Source: Dehalococcoidia bacterium CG2_30_46_19 (GTDB lineage: Bacteria; Chloroflexota; Dehalococcoidia; GIF9; AB-539-J10). From it: DNA of 10,910 nt. How positions within the stretch are numbered: position 1 is the stretch's first letter; each line of letters begins with the position of its first letter. Of this stretch, positions 6,294 through 10,910 are shown one piece after another. The notes under the pieces are model-generated. The model was not told the DNA's origin. It did not search any database and saw nothing but the letters and a program-made list of their open reading frames with translations. The stretch is from contig MNYD01000105.1 of the NCBI GenBank assembly GCA_001872925.1, positions 1 to 10,910 on the forward strand, in the 5' to 3' direction. The position numbers were made by a program, and so were the translations under genes.

Positions 6294-6953
6294 ATGGCTA
6301 AGGACTATTATCACATTTTAGGGGTTTCCCGAAACGCATCAGATGAGCAGCTTAAGAAAGCTTACCGAAAGCTGGCGATGCAATATCACCCTGACCGCAA
6401 TCCGGACAAGGAGAAATGGGCAAATGAAAAATTCAAGGAGATAAACGAAGCTTACGCTGTTCTTGGCGACCCTCAAAAGAGAAAACAATACGACCAATTC
6501 GGCACAGTAGGCGAAATCGGCGATATCTTTGGCAGCCCTTTTACTCGAACTACCTTCGAGGATTTGATGAAGGATTTTGGCGGAGAAGGGCTTGATTTCA
6601 GCTTTCTCGATGATATATTCGGCGACCGACTGAGAGGAACAGGATTCTCCTTTAGAACTTTTGGTAAGCGTGGCGGGACAAAATTTGAAGCCTGGCCTGG
6701 AGAGACAATTAACCTCGATGAAATATTCGGACAAGCCAGAAAGCCTTACCGACAGAATGTCCGTTATCAACTCAGCATTACCCCAAAGGAGGCTTCACAG
6801 GGAACAAGGAAAATTCTAACCAGGCACGGGAAAAAGGTAGAAGTCAAAATTCCTTCAGGCGTGAAAACGGGCAGCATGGTAAAACTGCGCAACGCCCGCC
6901 AGATAACCGATGGCGTGCCCGGAGATATCTTAATTCAGGTCATAGTTAAGTAA
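6294..6953 (+). CDS. Short DnaJ-like co-chaperone (J domain plus one C-terminal domain, no zinc finger)
   Basis: 219 residues against about 370 for classical DnaJ. A complete J domain fills residues 1-70: DYYHILGVSRNASDEQLKKAYRKLA, the HPD motif at 32-34, and QKRKQYDQFG at its end. It should stimulate the ATPase of an Hsp70 (DnaK). A Gly/Phe-rich linker follows (about 70-130, with GGEGLDFSFLDDIFGDRLRG). The four CxxCxGxG zinc motifs are missing. Only one substrate-binding-like C-terminal domain is seen, about 156-219, with ITPKEASQGTRK and VKIPSGVKTGSMVKLR. This places it nearer to CbpA-type J proteins, but shorter. It probably once formed a unit with mutS and is now separated from it by a MITE; a mini-ORF and dtd follow closely downstream. 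No frameshift is visible, so the short form is probably native. Confidence 0.9.
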   Translation: MAKDYYHILGVSRNASDEQLKKAYRKLAMQYHPDRNPDKEKWANEKFKEINEAYAVLGDPQKRKQYDQFGTVGEIGDIFGSPFTRTTFEDLMKDFGGEGLDFSFLDDIFGDRLRGTGFSFRTFGKRGGTKFEAWPGETINLDEIFGQARKPYRQNVRYQLSITPKEASQGTRKILTRHGKKVEVKIPSGVKTGSMVKLRNARQITDGVPGDILIQVIVK

Positions 6954-6962
6954 GGATGAAAA

Positions 6963-7007
6963 ATGACTGAAAAGTATCGCCAGTGGCTTGACAAAACCGA
7001 GTCATGA
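6963..7007 (+). CDS. 14-codon mini-ORF coupled to dtd (possible leader peptide)
   Basis: It reads MTEKYRQWLDKTES. AAGGA, overlapping the dnaJ stop codon, lies 6 nt before its ATG, which is ideal SD spacing. Its TGA stop overlaps the dtd ATG (ATGA, 7004-7007), and dtd has no SD of its own. The likely role is to bring ribosomes to dtd by translational coupling. A peptide function, or the remnant of a longer gene, cannot be excluded. Confidence 0.45.
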   Translation: MTEKYRQWLDKTES

Positions 7008-7450
7008 AAGCATTAGTGCAGCGAGTCACCAATGCCTCGGTAACCGTGGGTAATAAAACGGTTGGAGAAATTGGGGAAGGCCTAGTTGTCTTTCTTGGCA
7101 TAGCCAGAGATGATTCCCAGGAAGACGCTCGCTATCTCGCAGACAAAGTAGTTAACCTGCGCATCTTCTCCAATGAGGCGGGTAGATTTTCACTTTCGGC
7201 ATTAGAGACAGGAAGAGAAATTTTAGTAGTCAGTCAATTCACCTTGTTGGCTGACACACGGAAAGGAAGACGCCCCGGCTTTACTGAAGCAGCTTCACCC
7301 GATAAAGCTGGAGAACTTTATGAGTTCTTCGTTAAGCAGGTCCGCTCCTTCGGGCTTAAGGTAGAAACGGGGATTTTTCAGGAACACATGCTGGTAAATA
7401 TCCACAATGATGGACCGGTAACTCTGTTGCTAGAAAGCAAAAACAAATAA
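7004..7450 (+). CDS. dtd: D-aminoacyl-tRNA deacylase
   Basis: 148 residues, the normal length. Dtd removes D-amino acids (and glycine mischarged on tRNA-Ala) from tRNA in the cytoplasm, preventing their use in translation. The family signature is complete: MKALVQRVTNASVTV at the start, SQFTL (77-81), the conserved KGRRPGFTEAA (87-97), and NDGPVT (135-140) with the Gly137-Pro138 pair. In known structures this Gly-cisPro pair of one subunit reaches into the partner's active site for chiral proofreading, so a homodimer is expected. The ATG overlaps the stop of the upstream mini-ORF and lacks its own SD, which implies translation coupled to the dnaJ transcript. It converges with the GOLD-like gene on the other strand across a 204-bp spacer. 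Confidence 0.96.
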   Translation: MKALVQRVTNASVTVGNKTVGEIGEGLVVFLGIARDDSQEDARYLADKVVNLRIFSNEAGRFSLSALETGREILVVSQFTLLADTRKGRRPGFTEAASPDKAGELYEFFVKQVRSFGLKVETGIFQEHMLVNIHNDGPVTLLLESKNK

Positions 7451-7654
7451 ATGTCAAAATGCAAAAAGCAGTCAGCTAATGGCTGAAAGCTGAAGGCTTC
7501 TAAATTGAGATTTGTTTAGTCCGTTGGCTAACGGAGTGGCAATCTTACCAGGAAAAATCCCCTCTCCCGTGATGGAGGCAAGTATACGCAAACGGAATGT
7601 TACGTGGCGTCCGCTCAAGCTCTAGCCACTAACTGTTTTCAAAATACTTACTAA

Positions 7655-8314
7655 TTAATATGGTGCATAATTTAACCAGTAATCTAAAAACGAAACCTGT
7701 TTATAATGTGTTTCTTGGCGATACTTCGTTACGACTCTTTGTTTTTCAACGTCTCTATACTTCGTAACCGTTTCATATCCTTGCTTAGTCTCTTGCCAGT
7801 TCCAAGTAGCGCTAATTTCTACTAGTTTGTTAGTAAAAATAGAAAAGGTGTTACTGATGACGAAGTAATAGTAGTCTGAGTGGTCGGGGACGAAGGAAAA
7901 CGAGTAGTCCGTGACACGACCAGGGCTAACATACGCTTGCCAACTTCCCCCTGCCTTATAAGCATTGTAGTTTTTCTGGTCAAACACATAGAAAAGAAAC
8001 TCACCACCCGCCCTAGCTGTAACACGACCACTTACAATATTCTGAGATTTGTCGACCACATCTATATGAAACTGAAATGGCATAAGGGAGCCAGCAGGTA
8101 ACGCATAAGTCTCTCCACTAAATAGGGCAAGACTCTCTGCCGTAGTATAGGTATACGGTTCTTCAACTTGGTATGGTTCACTTTCATAATAGGTCTCAGT
8201 ATCTTGGTAGGGAACCGTGACCGTATAGGAAACTGGCTGTAGAGGTATGACACAAACAACGATTGCTGCAATAGCGATGGCTATTCCCAATCCTATAGCA
8301 AGTTTCTTAAACAT
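7655..8314 (-). CDS. Membrane-anchored protein with GOLD-like beta-sandwich and repeated YR-rich tail
   Basis: 219 residues. A strong SD, GAGGAGGT, precedes the ATG. Residues 5-24 form one hydrophobic segment (LAIGLGIAIAIAAIVV) after two lysines, either an uncleaved anchor or a signal peptide. Cys21 is not in a lipobox, because Val precedes it. A Tyr/Glu-rich stretch follows (30-60, with PYQDTE, EPYQVEE and PYTYTT). Residues about 74-172 look like a GOLD/emp24-type beta sandwich: VSGRVTARAGGEFLFYVFD, then FVPDHSDYYYFVISNTFS. The tail (180-207) repeats VTKYRxxE-type units: VTKYRDVE and VTKYRQET. It is probably extracytoplasmic. Related domain layouts occur in environmental bacteria and archaea without a known role. 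The function is unknown; partner binding through the sandwich is a guess. It has its own upstream region and no operon partner. Confidence 0.85.
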   Translation of the reverse strand: MFKKLAIGLGIAIAIAAIVVCVIPLQPVSYTVTVPYQDTETYYESEPYQVEEPYTYTTAESLALFSGETYALPAGSLMPFQFHIDVVDKSQNIVSGRVTARAGGEFLFYVFDQKNYNAYKAGGSWQAYVSPGRVTDYSFSFVPDHSDYYYFVISNTFSIFTNKLVEISATWNWQETKQGYETVTKYRDVEKQRVVTKYRQETHYKQVSFLDYWLNYAPY

Positions 8315-8349
8315 AGTTAACCTCCTCTAAGTTTTGTTCTTTGAGTAGT

Positions 8350-8380
8350 AGTATACCTGATGTCAAAGGATAATTGCCAA
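8350..8380 (-). promoter_or_regulatory. Possible promoter of the GOLD-like gene
   Basis: Minus-strand TTGGCA (8380-8375, 5 of 6) and TATACT (8355-8350, 5 of 6), separated by a long 19-nt spacer. It gives a leader of about 30 nt that contains the strong SD. Confidence 0.35.
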
Positions 8381-8493
8381 AAGTTAGCGTAGTTTAATTT
8401 CGCTTTACTGTAGCTTAACACAATATAGTAAAGTATTCGTAGCTAATTGGTGTTTTAGCTATAAACAGAAAATTAAAGCGGAGAATCAGCGAA

Positions 8494-8546
8494 GATTGCG
8501 GAGCTTGTTCCGAGTAAAACGAGGAATCTCGCTCCTCGCAATGACA
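8494..8546. repeat. Dispersed palindromic repeat, copy 2
   Basis: ATTGCGGAG (8495-8503) pairs with CTCCTCGCAAT (8532-8542) across one bulged T. It shares CTCGCAATGACA (8535-8546) exactly with 3481-3492, and GATTGC (8494-8499) with 3466-3471. Between the arms are smaller pairs such as GAGGA (8521-8525) with TCCTC. Confidence 0.6.
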
Positions 8547-8672
8547 CGGGAGGGAGTCACCATGTGAAAGTCAATGCGTCACTGGACATCTCAACGCGCA
8601 CAATAAATTGACAGGATTCTGGTCCATAACATACTATCAGGCAAGCATGGTTCGTGAGGGAGACGAGGTGGG

Positions 8673-8707
8673 GAAATGTCAGCTCTCCGACATGCTACCC
8701 AAATTTA
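8673..8707 (+). promoter_or_regulatory. Leader repeat, copy 1 (upstream of the amidohydrolase)
   Basis: Fourteen identical bases, GAAATGTCAGCTCT, then conserved GAC, GCTACC and AATTT with small changes; the second copy is at 9828-9860. In this copy ATGTC (8676-8680) and GACAT (8689-8693) can form a hairpin. The copy also holds CCGACA (8687-8692), which serves as a possible -35 box. Confidence 0.5.
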
Positions 8708-8715
8708 GGTATAAT
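8687..8715 (+). promoter_or_regulatory. Short-leader promoter of the amidohydrolase
   Basis: CCGACA (4 of 6), a 17-nt spacer and a perfect TATAAT (8710-8715). The GTG start at 8725 lies 9 nt after the -10 box, so the transcript would be nearly leaderless. This supports GTG 8725 as the start. Confidence 0.5.
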
Positions 8716-8724
8716 ACGGCAAAA

Positions 8725-9573
8725 GTGATTATAGATTTTCATACTCATATATTTCCTCCGTGGGTGATAGAGAAGCGTGCTGAATATGTCAGGCGCGATT
8801 CATGTTTCTCATTGCTTTATTCTCAACCAAAAGCCAGGCTGATAACCGCCGAAGAGTTGATTGCCGGCATGGACGAAGCCCAGGTTGATTTATCTGTTGT
8901 TCTCAACATAGGCTGGGTGAGTCATGAGCTTTGCGTGAAAACCAATGATTACATCTTAGATTCCATATCACGCTATCCGGATAGACTTGTCGGCTTCTGT
9001 GGTATTCAACCCAGCGCTGGGGATGCTGCTTTAGTTGAGATAGAGCGCTGTGCCAAGATGGGTGTCAGGGGAATTGGAGAAATGAGGTCTGATATCCAAG
9101 GCTTTGACCTGACGGATAAGCTGATTATGCAGCCTCTGGTTGATACTGTAGTACAGCATGGGTTAATCCTCCTGACTCATGCATCTGAGCCTGTAGGACA
9201 TCGATATACTGGCAAGGGCAGTATTACTCCTGACGTCCTCTATTCCTTTATATTGGCTTTCCCAGAATTGAAGCTAGTTTGCGCTCATTGGGGTGGTGGC
9301 TTACCCTTCTATGCCTTAATGCCTGAGGTAGCCAGAGCTTTGCCCAATGTTTTCTTTGACACCGCTGCTACCATCTGGCTTTATCAGCCTAAGATTTTCA
9401 AACAGGTGAGCGATATTATTGGTAACGATAAAATCCTTTTTGGCACTGACTATCCTCTTATTTCACAGAGTCGAATAATGGCTCAAATTAAATCCGCTGA
9501 ACTCAGCGAGCAGGATAGAACTAATATTTTGGGGAGAAATGCCCAAAAACTGCTATCTAAAGAAGCTGTCTGA
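8725..9573 (+). CDS. Amidohydrolase-2 family metal-dependent hydrolase or decarboxylase
   Basis: 282 residues from GTG 8725. The protein then begins MIIDFHTHIFPP, as the family (ACMSD / gamma-resorcylate decarboxylase relatives) usually does. A longer frame to TTG 8608 adds 39 unrelated residues over a repeat and a promoter, so I reject it. The TIM-barrel metal site is visible: His6 and His8 (HxH), His152 in LLTHAS, His188 in CAHWGGG and Asp242 in LFGTDYPL; Glu119 in GIGEM could also bind metal. Members hydrolyse or decarboxylate small, often aromatic acids using Zn or Mn. The substrate cannot be told from sequence alone. A metallo-beta-lactamase-fold hydrolase follows 336 bp downstream with the same upstream repeat, so the two may answer to the same signal. 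Cytoplasmic: no signal peptide. Confidence 0.9.
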   Translation: MIIDFHTHIFPPWVIEKRAEYVRRDSCFSLLYSQPKARLITAEELIAGMDEAQVDLSVVLNIGWVSHELCVKTNDYILDSISRYPDRLVGFCGIQPSAGDAALVEIERCAKMGVRGIGEMRSDIQGFDLTDKLIMQPLVDTVVQHGLILLTHASEPVGHRYTGKGSITPDVLYSFILAFPELKLVCAHWGGGLPFYALMPEVARALPNVFFDTAATIWLYQPKIFKQVSDIIGNDKILFGTDYPLISQSRIMAQIKSAELSEQDRTNILGRNAQKLLSKEAV

Positions 9574-9783
9574 AAACTTCTATATCATCCGCTCTGGTGA
9601 GGATTTTTGATGACCTGGCTCACATAGCTAGGTGACACTTCACGCAGTTCTTTATACCGTTGTGAGCTACTAGGTAGCGGGTAGCAATCTCTAAACAAGG
9701 CAATAATCAAAAGCCAAAATGCAAAATGACAGCGAAAAATTCAAAAAATAAAGTATCTTTACGTTTTTTGAGTGAATATATTA

Positions 9784-9789
9784 TATAAT
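9784..9789 (+). promoter_or_regulatory. Possible -10 box of the metallo-hydrolase gene
   Basis: A perfect TATAAT in an AT-rich stretch, 38 nt before leader repeat copy 2, with no good -35 box. It would give a leader of about 115 nt that includes the repeat. Confidence 0.3.
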
Positions 9790-9827
9790 TGCGAGCTAGC
9801 GGTGATTTGCCGGGACATACTCCCCGA

Positions 9828-9860
9828 GAAATGTCAGCTCTTTGACCCGCTACCAATTTC
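9828..9860 (+). promoter_or_regulatory. Leader repeat, copy 2 (upstream of the metallo-hydrolase)
   Basis: GAAATGTCAGCTCT is identical to 8673-8686, then TTGACCCGCTACCAATTT diverges at a few positions. Around it two nested pairings are possible: TAGCGG (9797-9802) with CCGCTA (9847-9852), and GACAT (9814-9818) with ATGTC (9831-9835). It may be a structured 5' leader or a protein-binding site. Confidence 0.45.
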
Positions 9861-9909
9861 CTGAGTTTATTAATAATTGCCCTGAGATGCATAATTATCA
9901 TGGAGAAAG

Positions 9910-10848
9910 GTGTACTTGGATTTTGAGCTGATCCATATTCCACAGCCGTTTTTCAAGCCTACAAACAGTGTTCGAATAGGAGACGCTATTCTGGATACCG
10001 GCCACATGAGTGATGCGAGTACGAAGGTTCTACGAGAACAATTGGAAAGCGGGAAATTGAAGGGCATAAGAGAAATAATCATTACTCACCCCCACGTGGA
10101 TCACATAGGCGGAAGCGAGGCATTAGCCGAAGCTGCCGAGAAGCCCCATACTGTCTTCAAGGGAGGGGATAAAATCATACGCAATTTTGTCGGATACCTG
10201 TTGGAGGTACGAAAGGAGCAACTGGAACTGTTTTCCAGACTGTTTTCACTGGGAAGCAAGGATGTGCCATCTAAATTTCTAGACTCATTCCTAGATTCCT
10301 ATTTCCCCATAAATCAGCATTATCGAGATGTGAATATCTGGAGGGTAGTCGAGGAAGGAGAAGAAATCCGAATTGGAAAGGTGACCTTGACAGTAATACA
10401 TACGCCCGGTCATGAAGCAAACCACATGGCTCTATACCACAAACCTTCGGGCACCCTTTTTTCCGGCGACCTGATAGCGGACAACGCCCAATTTGCGTAT
10501 GCTCCACTCACCAGCAGTGTGAGGGATTATGAAAACTCACTGAGGAAAGTGCTTCGTTTGAAGCCCATATTGATAGTTCCTTCTCATGGAGAGCCTATCG
10601 AGAACCCTACCGAACATCTGAATAAGTGTTTGGAGAACGTGCAGAAGACCAAAGGGAGAATTTTGAACACGCTGGTGGAGCGAGGGGAAATCACTCATTT
10701 TCAGCTAGTGGAAAGCTTGTTTAATGCGGCGGATCCTATGCGCGTGGGATTTTTGGCTGCAGTGGTTCTTTCGTACCTGGATTATCTGGAGGAAGAAGGG
10801 AAGGTCGTGGTGAGGAGAAATGACGAAACGACGGTTTCTCTGAGGTAG
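9910..10848 (+). CDS. Metallo-beta-lactamase-fold hydrolase with C-terminal winged helix
   Basis: 312 residues from GTG 9910. An in-frame TAA at 9892 rules out a longer start, and GGAG lies 4 nt before the GTG; a TTG at 9916 is a possible alternative. The HxHxDH metal motif is complete: His60, His62, Asp64 and His65 in THPHVDHIGG. Further ligands are His168 (HTPGHEANH), Asp187 (FSGDLI) and His226 (PSHGEP), giving the usual two-metal site. Residues about 240-312 resemble the winged-helix tail of the LACTB2/glyoxalase-II-like branch (GRILNTLVERGEITHFQLVESLF, then YLDYLEEEGKVV). Such enzymes act on thioesters, lactones or RNA; the substrate is unknown here. A shared upstream repeat links it to the amidohydrolase. 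No signal peptide, so cytoplasmic. Nothing is seen in the 62 bp after the stop. Confidence 0.92.
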   Translation: MYLDFELIHIPQPFFKPTNSVRIGDAILDTGHMSDASTKVLREQLESGKLKGIREIIITHPHVDHIGGSEALAEAAEKPHTVFKGGDKIIRNFVGYLLEVRKEQLELFSRLFSLGSKDVPSKFLDSFLDSYFPINQHYRDVNIWRVVEEGEEIRIGKVTLTVIHTPGHEANHMALYHKPSGTLFSGDLIADNAQFAYAPLTSSVRDYENSLRKVLRLKPILIVPSHGEPIENPTEHLNKCLENVQKTKGRILNTLVERGEITHFQLVESLFNAADPMRVGFLAAVVLSYLDYLEEEGKVVVRRNDETTVSLR

Positions 10849-10910
10849 GCGGGGCATCCAGCAGTTAAAATCACACCATAGTGGAAAAGACCGGATTTAA
10901 CGAAGATTTT

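Larger units (their letters stand above)
8315..8724. other. Intergenic region between the GOLD-like gene and the amidohydrolase
   Basis: 410 bp with no convincing gene. It holds the GOLD-like promoter, an imperfect inverted repeat (8411-8424 against 8446-8461), a dispersed palindromic repeat (8494-8546), a perfect -35 hexamer TTGACA (8608-8613) with a weak CATACT at 8630-8635, and the leader repeat at 8673-8707. A reading frame extends upstream of 8725 to a TTG at 8608, but that part does not resemble the family and is treated as non-coding. Confidence 0.6.
9574..9909. other. Intergenic region before the metallo-hydrolase
   Basis: 336 bp with no convincing gene. It holds a 7-bp inverted pair, GCTCACA (9618-9624) and TGTGAGC (9661-9667); GGTAGCGGGT (9673-9682), whose inverted copy ACCCGCTACC lies at 9845-9854; CAAAATGCAAAA (9715-9726), also found at 7455-7466; a TATAAT at 9784-9789; and leader repeat copy 2. 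No known riboswitch consensus was recognised. Confidence 0.6.

Noticed and set aside
7505..7654. Second copy of the MITE, because TTGAGATTTGTTTAG resembles the left end at 6117-6130
   Set aside because: Similarity stops after about 15 nt, there is no matching right end and no direct repeat; chance or a decayed remnant.
7451..7654. Gene or terminator in the convergent dtd/GOLD spacer
   Set aside because: No SD-led frame of note; TCCGTT/AACGGA around 7520-7535 is a weak 6-bp stem without a T-run.
8608..8724. N-terminal extension of the amidohydrolase
   Set aside because: Covers promoter and repeat sequence and lacks family similarity.
7455..9726. CAAAATGCAAAA at 7455-7466 and 9715-9726 as a functional repeat
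   Set aside because: Only 12 low-complexity bases are shared; it may be a common intergenic repeat but cannot be supported from two copies.
9574..9909. Riboswitch before the metallo-hydrolase gene
   Set aside because: Pairing is possible, but no known riboswitch core motif was recognised.

Overview
The window is bacterial chromosomal DNA. The gene set (ybeY, mutS, a short dnaJ-like gene, dtd) is housekeeping. Several traits suggest an uncultured Chloroflexota, Dehalococcoidia-like lineage: many genes lack a Shine-Dalgarno (SD) sequence and have a -10 box just before the start codon, hairpin-rich dispersed repeats occur between genes, and there is a PKD/Ig/FN3 lipoprotein and an amidohydrolase beside a metallo-beta-lactamase-fold gene. 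This assignment is an inference; no marker in the window fixes the taxon.

Left part, minus strand (1-3280). Reading in the direction of transcription: a two-frame proteasome-like Ntn hydrolase (3280-1953), a small basic protein that overlaps its end (1984-1793), ybeY (1673-1203), and a multi-domain lipoprotein (1044 to the window edge) with its own good promoter. The Ntn-hydrolase locus is AT-rich compared with mutS and carries a frameshift exactly at a (CT)6 microsatellite. One dinucleotide unit fewer would give a single 441-residue protein.

Middle part, plus strand (3553-7450). mutS, a 153-bp MITE-like element, an abbreviated dnaJ, a 14-codon mini-ORF and dtd. The MITE has terminal inverted repeats and a 10-bp flanking direct repeat. 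That repeat contains a TATAAT box, so the insertion seems to have split a compact mutS-dnaJ unit and duplicated a -10 element. mutS serves mismatch repair, dtd clears D-aminoacyl-tRNAs and the J protein serves Hsp70. They share a theme of quality control but not one pathway.

Right part. A minus-strand membrane-anchored protein with a GOLD-like beta-sandwich (8314-7655) converges on dtd. Two plus-strand metal-dependent hydrolases follow: an amidohydrolase-2 family protein (GTG start at 8725) and a metallo-beta-lactamase-fold hydrolase (GTG start at 9910). Each has a copy of the same roughly 34-bp sequence upstream, which may be a shared regulatory or leader element.

The best candidates for something undescribed are the proteasome-like protein with its small partner and its frameshift, the MITE that rebuilt the dnaJ promoter, and the paired leader repeat. 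No tRNA, rRNA, CRISPR array or transposase gene was seen.
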